DNA of 64,000 nucleotides from Bradyrhizobium sp. SZCCHNS1050 (GTDB lineage: Bacteria > Pseudomonadota > Alphaproteobacteria > Rhizobiales > Xanthobacteraceae). The position numbers and the translations under genes are program-made. Positions 1 through 9,369 of this stretch are shown piece after piece (position 1 is the first letter of the stretch; every line of letters starts with the position of its first letter). The DNA lies in assembly GCF_032484785.1 (NCBI RefSeq), contig NZ_JAUETR010000002.1, positions 1,364,001 to 1,428,000 on the forward strand, in the 5' to 3' direction. The notes beneath the pieces are model-generated. The model saw only the letters and a program-made list of their open reading frames with translations, ran no database searches and was not told where the DNA came from.

Positions 1-3000
1 GCCTGCACCGGAATCATCGAGCGAGACCTTGAACACCTGGCTGGCCACCGACGGCGGGTTGCCGTTGGTCGGATTGCTGCCGGTGTAGCCATAGACCGTA
101 TTACCGACGACCCAGAGCTTGACCTGGACGCCCTCGACCGTCAGCGAGCCCGCGTCCGAAGTGGCGTTCTGGCCGTTGGTGATGCCGCTGAACGCGACCG
201 CGCGGTTCACGCTGCCGCTGTTGTTGTCGTCGGCGCCCCAGGAGATCGCCAACGAGCCGTTGGCCGTGACATTGGCACCGGCGACGTCGCCGGTGGCCGC
301 TCCGGTGTTGCCGCCGGAAAGCCCATCCTCGTCGACGGTCCCGGCATCAGCCGTGCCGATCGCGGGCCGGCCGTTGTCGTCATTGATGGTGACGGTGAAG
401 TTGCCGCCGGAGGCGGTATCGCCATCGGCATCGGTCGCGGTGAAGCCGAGCTTCAGCGACAGTGCATTGGTCTGGCCCGAGCCGACGTGATCGACATTGT
501 CCAGGAGCTCGAAGGTGTAGCTGCCGGAGCCGTCGTCGGACAGCGTGATGTGGAACACCTTGCGGTCGTTCGTCGTGAGCTGGCCGCCATTGTCGTTGGC
601 GACGCCCCAGATCTCGGTGTCCGACACGCGGATGAACTGCACCGCCGTGCCGTTCGACGTCAGCGTCGGGCTGCCTGCGCCGGTGGTCTTGACCACGTCG
701 CCGGTATGGATCGCGCTATCGAACGCGACGCTGCGATTGGCCGCGCCCGAATTGTTGTCGTCCGCGCCCCAATTGATGTTGAGCGCGACATTGGACGCGG
801 TCTGGGTCTGGAACACCTCCGCCCCGGCGGATCCGGTGGTGTTCTCGGTCACCGTCGCTGCGGTCGGCGAACCGAGCACCGGCACGTCGTCCTTGACCGA
901 GACGGTGAAGCTGTTGCTGGACGTGTCGCCGTCGCCATCGGTCGCCGTGAAGCTGAAGGACAGCTTGACGATGTTCTCGCCGCTGCCGGCGGGATGATCG
1001 AGGGTGCCGAGCAGCTTGAAGCTGTAGGAGCCGTCGTTCTGGTCGCTCAGCGACACTTCGAACACGCGGGTGCCGTGGGCGAGATCGCTGCCGGTGTAGC
1101 CGACCAGCACGCCATTCTCGAAGCTGTACTTCACCGTCTGGCCGTCCGACGTCAGCGCCAGGTTGCGGCCTGCGCTGTCCTCGGCGTCGACATTCGCGCC
1201 TGCGCTCGTGTAGCGGAAGCTGACCGAGCGGTCGCCGAGCCCGCCGCCCGAGGTCTTGTTGCTGTCGTCGGAGCCCCAGCTGATGTTGAGGTCGCCGCTG
1301 ACCGCGGTCGGCTCCTTGGAGACATCGGTGCCGCCCGGCAGATCGTCCTCGTCAACGGTCCTGGCATCGCCGGCCGCCGCCACCGGCGCGGTGTCGAGCA
1401 CCGTGACCTTGAAGCTGCTGGTGACGCTGTCGCCGTCGGAATCGGTGGCCTTGAAGCCGAACGTCAGCGGCAGGCTGTCATCGTTCTGGCCGGACGCCGG
1501 GTGGTCGATGTTGTCGTACAGCGTGAACTTGTAGCTTCCATCGCCGCTGTCGGACAACTGGATCGTGAAGACGGTGCGGTGATCCGCGGTGACCGCCGTC
1601 AGCAAGGTGCCGTCGCCGGAGATCGTGTAGCTGATCGCCGAGCCGTCGGAGGTCAGGCCCGCGGCGCCGGCGGCGGTCGTGAAGGCCACCGCGCGGTTGT
1701 GCCCGACACCCGTATTGTTGTCGTCGGCGCCCCAGGAGATGTCGAGGCTGCCGGTCTGGACCGTCGAGTTCGATGCATCCGGATGGCTGGTGTCGTAGCC
1801 GTCGGTCGGCAGGCTGGCCTCGCTGACGGTCTCGTCCTCGGGGCAGCCGACGGTCGGGACGTCGTCCGTCACCGCCACCGTGAAGCTGCTCGCGGCGCTG
1901 TCGCCGTCGGAATCGGTGGCCTTGAAGCCGAAGCTCAGCGCCAGGCTGTCGGTGCCCGACTTGCCATGATCGAGGTTGTCGAGCAGCGTGAACTTGTAGC
2001 TGCCGTCGCCGTCATCGCTCAGCGTGACGGTGAAAACGGTGCGGTGATCGGTGGTGACCGCGCTCAGCGTGGTGCCGTCGGACGAGACCACATAGCTGAC
2101 CGCATAGCCGTTCGACGTGAGCCCGTCCGGTGCGGTCGTGTTGAAGAACGCCACCGAGCGGTTGTTGGTCGCGCCGGAATCATTGTCGTCGGCGCCCCAG
2201 GAAATCGCGAGACGGCCGGTCTGCACCGTCGAGTACGGCGAATCCGGGAACAGGACGTCATAGAGATCGGTCGGCAGGTTGGCTTCGCTGACGGTCTCGC
2301 TCTCGGCGTGTCCGATCGTCGGGACGTCGTCGACCACGGTGACGGTGAACGTGCTGCTGCTCGAATCGCCGTCGGAATCGGTCGCGGTGTAATCGAAGGT
2401 CAGCTTGACGACGTTGCTCTCCTGCCCGGCCGGATGATCGAGATTGCCGAGCAGCTTGAAGGTGTAGGTGCCGGTGCCGTCGTCATCGAGCGAGACCTCG
2501 AACACGCGCTGACCGGAATTGAGGCTGTTGCCGGTGTAGCCGACCAGCGCGCCATGATCGAAGGCGTATTTCACCTGCTGACCGTCCGACGTCAGGCCAC
2601 TGAGGCCGACGTCGCTGCCGTTGGTCACATGGACGTCGTCGGCGGCGTTGGACGTATTGGCGAAGCGAACCGAGCGATCGGCGGCGCCGCTGTCGTTGTT
2701 GTCGGCACCCCATTTGATGTTGAGCGCGCCGGTCACCTGGGGATCGCGGCTGCCGCCATCGTGACCGCCGAAATCGTGACCGCCGAAATCGGGGCCGCAA
2801 TCGCCACCGCCAGCGTTGAGATCAGCTTCGCTGATGCTCTTGGCCGTCCCGGTATGCGCCTCCGGGCTGTCGTCGTTGACGCTGACCTTGAACGTGCCGC
2901 TGACCTGGTCGCCGTCGGAATCCGTGGCGACGTATTTCAATGTCAGCGCGATGCTGTCCTCGGTGTTGGGCACCGGGTGGTCGAGATTGTCGAGCAGCGT

Positions 3001-6000
3001 GAAGCTGTAGGATCCGGAATCGAGGTCGGACAGCTTCACTGTGAACACGGCGGCATTGGCCTTGTTGCCGGTCCAGTTGCCGTTGCCGTCGATGTAATGC
3101 TGTCCATCGAAGCGGTAGGCCGTGATCAACGTGCCGCCTTCGCTGACGTCGTAGGTCAACGCGACGCCGTTCGAGGTCAGGTGCTGCGCGGCGAGCGTGG
3201 TGGTGGCGTCGGACGCGAAGGTGACGGCGCGGTCGCCGTTCACCGGGGACGCACCGGTGATCCCGACATTGCCGAGATTGTTGGCGCTGTCGCTGCCCCA
3301 GGAGATGCCGAGATCGCCCGTTGCGACGGTGTTCTGGCCGGGGACGTCGCCAGACCCGCCCGCGAGCCCGGTCGGGAGCCCGTCCTCATCGACCACGCCG
3401 GTCGCAATCTCCCGGTTCAGCACCGGCGCGTCGTCGTTGATCTTGACCGTGAAGGTGTCGGAGACCGCATCGCCATCCGAATCCGTGGCGACGAAGCCGA
3501 GGGTGAGCGTGACGTCGTCCTCGGTGTTGTGGGCCGGATGATCGATATTGTCGATCAGCGTGAAGCTGTAGGACCCCTGCCCCTGGTCGGACAGCGACAC
3601 CGTGAACACCGCAGCCTTGGCCGGATCACCGGTGGCATGGCCCTCGCCGTCGACGTAGGTGTGATGCGCTTCATCGTAGCGGTAAGCGGTCAGCAGCGTG
3701 CCGTCGGGGGACACGGTGTAGGTCAGCGCGACGCCGTTCGACGTCAGATGCTGGCCGGTGAGCGTCGAGATCACGTCGGAGGCAAAGGTGACGGCGCGGT
3801 CGCCATTGACCGGCGTACCGTTGATGCCGCCGTCGACATGGCTGTTGGCACTGTCGGCGCCCCAACGGATGCCGAGGAAATCGGTCACCGTCAGATTGGC
3901 GCCGGCTGCGTCCTTGCCGTCCGAATAGGAGTTGCCGGGATTGCCGAGACCATCCTCGTCGACCACGGAGTAGCTGACGCGCTCTCCAAACACCGGAGCG
4001 TCGTCGTTGACCTCGACATTGAAGCTGCCGTGGATTGCGTCGCCGTCGGAATCGGTGGCGACGAAGCCGAAATACAGCCCTTGATTATCCTCGCTGCCGT
4101 GGACCGAATGATCGAGATTGCCGGTGAGATTGAACGTGTAGGAGCCCTGGTCCTGATCCGACAGCGAGACGGTGAACACCGTGGCGCTGGCGAGGTCCTC
4201 CGTCGGCTTGCCGTTCGCGTCGACATAGGTCTCGTGGGCGGCGTCGTAGCGATAGGCGGTCAGCAGCGTGCCGTTCTCGGAGACCTGATAGCTCAGCGCA
4301 ATCCCGTTCGACGTCAGCCCCAGTTCCTCGAGCGAGGGAACGGTGTCGGCGGCGAAAGTGACGGCGCGATCACCCTTGACCGGGGCGCCATCGATGCCGC
4401 CGTCGACATGGCTGTTGGCGCTATCGGCACCCCACAGGATCGCGAGCGTCTTGGTCACCGTGAGATCGGCGCCGGCGACGTCGCTGCCTTGCGCATAGCT
4501 GTCGCCGGCATTGCCGAGTCCGTCCTCGTCGACCACGCCAGCGCTCGGCGCATCGCCGAACACCGGCGCGTCGTCGTTGACCTTCAGGGTGAAGCTGTCG
4601 GTGACTGCGTCACCGTCGGAATCGGTGGCGACGAAGCCGATGTTGAGCGTGATGTCGTCCTCGGTGCCGTGCACCGGGTGATCGAGATTGCCTTTCAGCT
4701 CGAACGTATAGGAGCCGTGATCCTGATCGGACAGCGCCACGGTGAACACCGTCGCGTGGGCCGAATCCGTCGGCTTGCCGTCTGCGCCGACATAGGTCTC
4801 GTGCTCGGCGTCATAGCGATAGGCGGTCAGCAGCGTGCCGTTCTCGGACACGACGTAGGTGAGACCGAAGCCGTTCGAGGTGAGATTCTGGGCGTCGAGC
4901 GTCGCGACCACGTCGGCCGCGAAGGTTACGGCGCGGTCGCCATTGACCGGCGCGCCATCGATGCCACCATCGACATGGCTGTTGGCGCCGTCGGCGCCCC
5001 AGCGAATGCCGAGCGTATCGGTGACCTTCAGGCTTTCGCCATAGGCGTCGCCGTCGTCCTTGTAGCTGTTGCCGGCGTTGCCGAGGCCGTCCTCGTCGAC
5101 CACCGAATAGCTCGGCTTCTCGCCGAAGCTCGGGGCGTCGTCATTGACCTTCACCGTGAAGGTGTCGGTGATCGCATCGCCATCGGAATCGGTCGCGACG
5201 AAACCGATGTTGAGGGTGATGTCGTCCTCGGTGCCGTGCACCGGGTGATCCAGGTTGCCCGACAGCGCGAAGGTATAGGAGCCATGGCCCTGGTCTGACA
5301 GCGACACCGTGAACACCACGGCGCCCGACAGGCCCTCGCCTTCCAGCGGCTTGCCGTTGGCGTCGACATAGGTCTCGTGCGCGGCATCATAGCGATAGGC
5401 GGTCAGCACGGTGCCGTTCCCCGACACCTCGTAGCGCAGGGCAAAGCCGTCGGAGGTCAGATCCTTTGCCTCGAGCGAGGCCGCCACGTTTGCGGCGAAG
5501 GTGACGGCGCGGTCGCCATTGACCGGCGTTCCGTTGATGCCGCCGTCGACATTGTTGTTGGCGTCGTCGGAGCCCCAGCGGATTCCGAGCGTATCCGTGA
5601 CCGTCAGGTCTTCGCCATAGGCATCATGGCCGTCGGCGTAGCTGTTGCCGGCATTGCCGAGCCCGTCTTCGTCGACCACCGAATAGCTCGGCTTCTCGCC
5701 GAAGCTCGGGCCGTCATCCGCGACGTTGACGGTGAAGGCGCTGTTGACGGGGTCGCCGTCGGCGTCGGTCGCAACCACCTTGAAGGTCAGCGGCAGCGAG
5801 GCGTCGTTGGCGCCGTTGTGGTCGATATTGTCGGACAGCGTGAAGGTGGCGCTGCCGGAGCCGGTGTCGGACAGCGACACGGTGAAGATGGTGCGTGCGC
5901 CCTCACCCTCGCCTGCGGTCGCGATGATCTCGGTGCCGTTGGCCGACAGCGTGTAGGAGATGGCCTCGCCGTTCGAGGTCAGGCCCAGCGCCTGCAAGGT

Positions 6001-7242
6001 CGCGATCTCGGACGCATCGAACACCAGCGAGCGGTCGCCGTCGACCACGGTGCCGTTGGAGCCGCCATCGACCTTGCTGTTGCCGTTGTCGGCGCCCCAG
6101 CCGATGTTGAGGTCCACGCTCGCGGTGGTCGGCTCGAAGCCGTCGCCGCCCACGACCTTGGCGACGAGCTCGCTCTCGCCGCCGCCTTCGCTTCCGCCGC
6201 CGGTGTGCTCGGCGACATTGATCGCCTCGACGGTGCCGGCGACCGGCGAATCGTCGTTGACGCCGATCACGATCGTCACCGGCGCGGTGTCGCCGCTGCC
6301 GTCGATGGCGATGACGTTGATGGTGAGGTTCAGCGTGTCTTCGGTGCCGAACACCGGATGATCGAGCGGCTGCAGCAGCGTGACCGTGCAGGTCCCCGCG
6401 ATCGTCGAGTTGGCGTCGAGCGTGACGGTGAAGACCTGGTTGGCGACGATCGAGGGATCACCGCCGATATAGCCGATCAGCTCCGGCTGGCCGTTGACGG
6501 TGGTGATCGCAAAATGCAACTCCTGGCCGCCGGACGTCAGCCCGGCAAGACCAGGCTGTGACGCCGCGAACGCAAAGGCGCGGCCGATCACGTCGGTGCC
6601 AAAGTCGACGTTCAGCGAACCGGTGAAGCTCGTCACCACGCCGCCGATGTCGCCACTACCGCCGGGCCGGCCTTCGGACAGGCCGTCCTCGTTGAGCACC
6701 ACGCTGTCGGCAACGCCGGCGATTGGCGTCGGATTCGGCGTGACCGGGTTGTCGCCGAATTTGGTGGTGAAGTCCTCGGGTCCCAGCAGGCCGAGCGGCG
6801 TGCCGACGGTCAGCGGGTCGACCTTGAACGTCCCGAAGTTCGCGCCGGCGGGCACGCCGGGCGCACCGGGCGTACCCGCGGCGGGCAGCACCGACTGGTC
6901 GGTGGTGACCGGAAACAGCTCGGCGAACTGATCGCCATTGATGATTCGGTCGGGGCCGACTTCGAAGCTGACGTCCTTCAGCGGGGCGCCGTTGGCGTCG
7001 AAAACCGGGTCGATCGAGACCGTCGACTGATTGTCGAACAGGATGATCAGGCGGTCGCCGATCTTGACGAAGGTCAGCCGCTCGCTGGCGATATCGCTGA
7101 AATCGATCTGGCTCTGGCCGTCGAGATGAACCGTAACGGCTTGGTTGCCCGGCGGTTTCCCGATCTTGAGGTGCTTGGCCGAGGCGCTGGATGGCTGCGT
7201 GGACGTGCCGGTCAACTGGGCCAGCAGGACAGGAGCATTCAT
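1..7242 (-). CDS. Giant LapA-like repeat adhesin (T1SS-143/DUF5801-type repeats), C-terminus outside window
   Basis: The reading frame is open from the ATG at 7242 to the window edge, giving at least 2,414 residues. The start has a GGAGG Shine-Dalgarno at 7252-7256. There is no Sec signal, as expected for a type I secretion substrate. Residues 1-123 form an N-terminal module ending in PAAG (120-123), then a Gly/Pro linker. From about residue 170 there is a tandem array. Its anchor Trp (in WGAD/WGSD) recurs at residues 382, 556, 748, 937, 1127, 1315, 1511, 1682, 1837, 1989, 2158 and 2335. Each unit also has a DxDGD acidic loop, a TSDG/TSNG turn and a DHP motif before the acidic loop. The repeats match the T1SS-143/DUF5801 style of secreted biofilm adhesins. 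The neighbouring LapG-like protease and type I exporter on the same strand support a LapA-type role, with retention at the outer membrane by the N-terminal module. RTX motifs and the secretion signal would lie beyond the left edge. Confidence 0.88.
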   Translation of the reverse strand, partial: MNAPVLLAQLTGTSTQPSSASAKHLKIGKPPGNQAVTVHLDGQSQIDFSDIASERLTFVKIGDRLIILFDNQSTVSIDPVFDANGAPLKDVSFEVGPDRIINGDQFAELFPVTTDQSVLPAAGTPGAPGVPAGANFGTFKVDPLTVGTPLGLLGPEDFTTKFGDNPVTPNPTPIAGVADSVVLNEDGLSEGRPGGSGDIGGVVTSFTGSLNVDFGTDVIGRAFAFAASQPGLAGLTSGGQELHFAITTVNGQPELIGYIGGDPSIVANQVFTVTLDANSTIAGTCTVTLLQPLDHPVFGTEDTLNLTINVIAIDGSGDTAPVTIVIGVNDDSPVAGTVEAINVAEHTGGGSEGGGESELVAKVVGGDGFEPTTASVDLNIGWGADNGNSKVDGGSNGTVVDGDRSLVFDASEIATLQALGLTSNGEAISYTLSANGTEIIATAGEGEGARTIFTVSLSDTGSGSATFTLSDNIDHNGANDASLPLTFKVVATDADGDPVNSAFTVNVADDGPSFGEKPSYSVVDEDGLGNAGNSYADGHDAYGEDLTVTDTLGIRWGSDDANNNVDGGINGTPVNGDRAVTFAANVAASLEAKDLTSDGFALRYEVSGNGTVLTAYRYDAAHETYVDANGKPLEGEGLSGAVVFTVSLSDQGHGSYTFALSGNLDHPVHGTEDDITLNIGFVATDSDGDAITDTFTVKVNDDAPSFGEKPSYSVVDEDGLGNAGNSYKDDGDAYGESLKVTDTLGIRWGADGANSHVDGGIDGAPVNGDRAVTFAADVVATLDAQNLTSNGFGLTYVVSENGTLLTAYRYDAEHETYVGADGKPTDSAHATVFTVALSDQDHGSYTFELKGNLDHPVHGTEDDITLNIGFVATDSDGDAVTDSFTLKVNDDAPVFGDAPSAGVVDEDGLGNAGDSYAQGSDVAGADLTVTKTLAILWGADSANSHVDGGIDGAPVKGDRAVTFAADTVPSLEELGLTSNGIALSYQVSENGTLLTAYRYDAAHETYVDANGKPTEDLASATVFTVSLSDQDQGSYTFNLTGNLDHSVHGSEDNQGLYFGFVATDSDGDAIHGSFNVEVNDDAPVFGERVSYSVVDEDGLGNPGNSYSDGKDAAGANLTVTDFLGIRWGADSANSHVDGGINGTPVNGDRAVTFASDVISTLTGQHLTSNGVALTYTVSPDGTLLTAYRYDEAHHTYVDGEGHATGDPAKAAVFTVSLSDQGQGSYSFTLIDNIDHPAHNTEDDVTLTLGFVATDSDGDAVSDTFTVKINDDAPVLNREIATGVVDEDGLPTGLAGGSGDVPGQNTVATGDLGISWGSDSANNLGNVGITGASPVNGDRAVTFASDATTTLAAQHLTSNGVALTYDVSEGGTLITAYRFDGQHYIDGNGNWTGNKANAAVFTVKLSDLDSGSYSFTLLDNLDHPVPNTEDSIALTLKYVATDSDGDQVSGTFKVSVNDDSPEAHTGTAKSISEADLNAGGGDCGPDFGGHDFGGHDGGSRDPQVTGALNIKWGADNNDSGAADRSVRFANTSNAADDVHVTNGSDVGLSGLTSDGQQVKYAFDHGALVGYTGNSLNSGQRVFEVSLDDDGTGTYTFKLLGNLDHPAGQESNVVKLTFDYTATDSDGDSSSSTFTVTVVDDVPTIGHAESETVSEANLPTDLYDVLFPDSPYSTVQTGRLAISWGADDNDSGATNNRSVAFFNTTAPDGLTSNGYAVSYVVSSDGTTLSAVTTDHRTVFTVTLSDDGDGSYKFTLLDNLDHGKSGTDSLALSFGFKATDSDGDSAASSFTVAVTDDVPTVGCPEDETVSEASLPTDGYDTSHPDASNSTVQTGSLDISWGADDNNTGVGHNRAVAFTTAAGAAGLTSDGSAISYTISGDGTLLTAVTADHRTVFTIQLSDSGDGSYKFTLYDNIDHPASGQNDDSLPLTFGFKATDSDGDSVTSSFKVTVLDTAPVAAAGDARTVDEDDLPGGTDVSKEPTAVSGDLNISWGSDDSNKTSGGGLGDRSVSFRYTSAGANVDAEDSAGRNLALTSDGQTVKYSFENGVLVGYTGSDLAHGTRVFEVSLSDQNDGSYSFKLLGTLDHPAGSGENIVKLSFSFTATDGDGDTSSNSFTVSVKDDVPVLGSPTAATVTENTTGSAGAEVFQTQTASNVALNINWGADDNNSGAANRSVAFDSAIHTGDVVKTTGAGSPTLTSNGTAVQFIRVSDTEIWGVANDNGGQLTTNDRKVFHITLSDDGSGSYTFELLDNVDHVGSGQTNALSLKLGFTATDADGDTASGGNFTVTINDDNGRPAIGTADAGTVDEDGLSGGNTGAATGDVAGANVTANGSLAISWGADDNNSGSVNRAVAFSGITNGQNATSDAGSLTVEGVQVKLWVVGNTVYGYTGSNPTNGNPPSVASQVFKVSLDDSGAG
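6874..6885 (-). other. Predicted LapG-type cleavage motif PAAG in the adhesin
   Basis: Codons 120-123 of the adhesin read Pro-Ala-Ala-Gly. LapG proteases cut LapA-family adhesins after a di-alanine in a (T/P/A)AAG context roughly 100-130 residues from the N-terminus. Here the motif sits between the N-terminal module and the first repeat, which is where cleavage would release the repeat region. This is a motif-plus-position argument; cleavage itself is inferred. Confidence 0.6.
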
Positions 7243-7653
7243 GCGCCAAAACCTCCAAATATGGGGCGCTTTGGTGGCGCCCCATTTCTATCGTTAAACT
7301 ATTATTAAACGAGAATACGGGTCAATATTACCGGTTCTTGTTAATCGGATTTTAGGGACTTTGGGTAAATGCAGTCAAGTGCAGCGGCATTTATTAAGAG
7401 AAACAAGGCTGTGCCTATGCTTCCGTCCCCCGCGCGGCAGGGGCGGAACGACAAGAATAAATGGAGGCAGGGCCGGGAGAATTACTGCTAATTGGCAGTT
7501 ATTCGATCACACAATACTTGGGGAACAACACGCACGCTGTTGGGAATAAAAGCTTGCCGCCATGAAACGGCCGAAATGGAACCGGCCTCTCGCGAATTAT
7601 TTGCGAAAGGCAGGAACTATTCTTGAGGAGCGTCGAAGTCGCGGCAGATTGCC
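7243..7653. other. Adhesin upstream region, no gene seen
   Basis: This 411-base gap separates the adhesin start from the stop of the MliC-like gene. It is clearly richer in A/T than its surroundings, especially 7288-7400, which fits a promoter region for the adhesin. It contains the hairpin at 7261-7285. Short frames in it show no codon bias or recognisable protein. I could not assign a sigma-70 or sigma-54 promoter with confidence. Confidence 0.5.
7261..7285 (-). promoter_or_regulatory. Leader hairpin next to the adhesin ribosome binding site
   Basis: ATGGGGCGC (7261-7269) and GCGCCCCAT (7277-7285) form a perfect 9-bp stem with a 7-base loop. On the adhesin message the stem ends 4 bases before the GGAGG at 7252-7256. 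It has no U-tract, so it does not look like an intrinsic terminator. It could affect message stability or ribosome access. Confidence 0.45.
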
Positions 7654-8004
7654 TCAGATGCGACTGACCACGCAGGCCACCGGTTCGTATTTGCGGAAAT
7701 ACAACAATGCCTGGTCACCGATGCCATCGAGCCACACGCCGCGGCCCGCATAGCGATAGCCGTCGCCCATCGGGACGAGACGGACCGGAATCGCACGGTG
7801 AGGATGGAGGTAGAGTTGCGCGGTAACGATCTCGCCCGGCGCGAGCACGGGACGAGAGCGCAGCACGTAGCTGCCGCCATTCTCGCAGGCGATCGAAAAC
7901 GCAGCGCCCGGCAGCATCACCGCGTGAGCCTGTGCACCGCCGATGAATCCACCGATCGCCGACAGGGCCAATGCCCCGCAAACCATGACTCGCTTGATAT
8001 TCAC
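7654..8004 (-). CDS. Small secreted protein, possible MliC-like fold
   Basis: This is a 116-residue product from a GTG start at 8004, with AGGGGG about 7 bases upstream; an ATG at 7986 is the alternative. Residues 1-26 form a Sec signal peptide ending near AQA. The mature part has two cysteines that could pair, in ACENGG and VACVV. Between them is a pattern (LxPGExVxAxL, then GxGYRYAGRGVW, then GDQALLYF) resembling the MliC/PliC lysozyme-inhibitor fold, in which a G-x-RY-x-W-x-A-L core lies between paired cysteines. The similarity is weak and from memory. The gene lies between the LapG-like protease and the adhesin, same strand, so it could be a periplasmic accessory of the adhesion locus. 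Confidence 0.65.
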   Translation of the reverse strand: MNIKRVMVCGALALSAIGGFIGGAQAHAVMLPGAAFSIACENGGSYVLRSRPVLAPGEIVTAQLYLHPHRAIPVRLVPMGDGYRYAGRGVWLDGIGDQALLYFRKYEPVACVVSRI

Positions 8005-8084
8005 CGCGGCCCCCTGCTCGCCAGCTTCCCTGCGCGCATTAAGACCGCAAATGACCTCGGCTACAAGCCGTCCACCTGCGACAT

Positions 8085-9068
8085 TCAGAGCAGCAGCGGC
8101 CGCCCCGGATTCCCGCCGCCGCCGATGTCGGCCTCCGCCGCCGGCGTGACGTCGCTCTCGCTTTCGTGGTGCGGCCGCTCGGCATAGGGCGCAGCGAACA
8201 GGCTGACGCCGCGGTGATCGATGGCAAACAGCGGCATGAAGGACTGCAGATCGCGGCCTTCCATCAGAGCGGCCCGCCGGTTGTCGAGCACGGACCATTT
8301 ACCGTCGAGCCGCACGGCGACGACGGCGTGATCCTGCCGCACGGCGAGGTCCCGGACCAGCAGCAGCTTGAGATCCGATTCGGGCGTCCCCGCCGCCAGC
8401 AGCAGCGCGTATTTGGCAATCGCGTAGTCTTCGCAGTCACCGAGTCCACTGCGCAAGGTCTGCAGTGGCGAACTCCAGACGTCCGGCAGGCCGTGTTGCT
8501 GATCGTCGCTGACGTAGCGCACCGCTTGGTTGACGCCGCGATTGATCATTTCCGCGCGCGTGCGGCCGTCGCTCGCCGCAGACGCCGACCGGGTCAGCGC
8601 GACGAAGAGGCGCTCCGAGGCCGAGCAGCGCGCGTCATCGCGGTTGCAACGTTCGACCGAGATCCGCTCGCTCGCCATCGCGCCCTGAATGCCGCGCCAC
8701 TTCACCCACAGCACACCCTCGGGTGCGCGGAACGTCATCAGGCCGAACGGCTCGTCGCTGGGAGTCGCGACCGCGGGTCCCTGCGGAGCGTCGCTGACTG
8801 ATCCCGCAGGCCCGGCCGGGTCGGTCGATGCGACTTCCACAGCAGCGGAGGCGGAGCGACGCAGGCCGTCATGCTTGGCAAGCACGGCATTGATGGTGAA
8901 GAAACGGACGGGCGGCGGTACCGGCAGCGCGCCATCCGCAGTGCCTTGCGGAGATCTACGATTTGAAGTCTCGGCGAACGCAGCGCCGGCACAACCGGCC
9001 ACGACCGACAACACCAGCGCAAGTCCCAGCGCGCGCGGGAGAACCCGCGGCCGATCGATCCGCAACAT
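8085..9068 (-). CDS. LapG-like transglutaminase-type cysteine protease (BTLCP, DUF920)
   Basis: This 327-residue protein has an export signal (residues 1-32) that contains a possible lipobox VAGC (23-26). The catalytic triad of the bacterial transglutaminase-like cysteine proteases is visible: Cys212 in GLGDCEDYA, His247 in RQDHAVV, and Asp262 in SVLDNR. In this family LapG cleaves LapA-type adhesins in the periplasm and is held back by the c-di-GMP receptor LapD. The gene lies beside an exporter and an adhesin with a PAAG site, so the adhesin is the likely substrate. The about 80-residue low-complexity segment after the signal and the Gly/His-rich tail are longer than in minimal family members. 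No LapD is seen nearby. The nearest SD-like GGGG (9077-9080) lies inside a 6-bp hairpin (9076-9094). Confidence 0.85.
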   Translation of the reverse strand: MLRIDRPRVLPRALGLALVLSVVAGCAGAAFAETSNRRSPQGTADGALPVPPPVRFFTINAVLAKHDGLRRSASAAVEVASTDPAGPAGSVSDAPQGPAVATPSDEPFGLMTFRAPEGVLWVKWRGIQGAMASERISVERCNRDDARCSASERLFVALTRSASAASDGRTRAEMINRGVNQAVRYVSDDQQHGLPDVWSSPLQTLRSGLGDCEDYAIAKYALLLAAGTPESDLKLLLVRDLAVRQDHAVVAVRLDGKWSVLDNRRAALMEGRDLQSFMPLFAIDHRGVSLFAAPYAERPHHESESDVTPAAEADIGGGGNPGRPLLL

Positions 9069-9369
9069 CAGTGACGCCCCGTATGCTCCGGGGCATCGGC
9101 CGACGTCATCGCGTCGATCCCTGTCCCGGTTGTTATCGGATCAGGGATAGGGCCGGCGCTGCTGCGGGCCGGTTAAACCGCGGTGATGTTCGCCGCCAAG
9201 CTGCGAACGCGACTAATCACGGCCGACCAAATCGCGTCGCATTTGAACGATTCAGATTTTGGCAACGCTGTCCGCCGCACGGGGCGCCCCGGATGAGCGC
9301 AGCGGCATTCTGGGTCACACGCGCTTTCGTGGAGAACCCGGGTTTCGGTGCGCTCGCGCGGACGCCTGC
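9069..9369. other. Gap between exporter operon and protease gene
   Basis: No gene is seen in these 301 bases. GCCCCG (9076-9081) and CGGGGC (9089-9094) form a stem with a 7-base loop immediately upstream of the protease start. ATCCCTG and CAGGGAT around 9119-9150 form a second, looser inverted repeat. The gap suggests that the protease gene may have its own promoter. Confidence 0.4.

Noticed and set aside
487..5298. A 1,603-residue plus-strand open frame
   Set aside because: It is the antisense shadow of the repeat adhesin. High GC and repeats keep the complementary frame open. The minus-strand frame has the start signal, domain motifs and periodicity.
1..6110. Periodic DNA repeats as a possible CRISPR or satellite array
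   Set aside because: The periods are 456-588 bases, exact multiples of 3, and encode conserved protein motifs. They are protein repeats.
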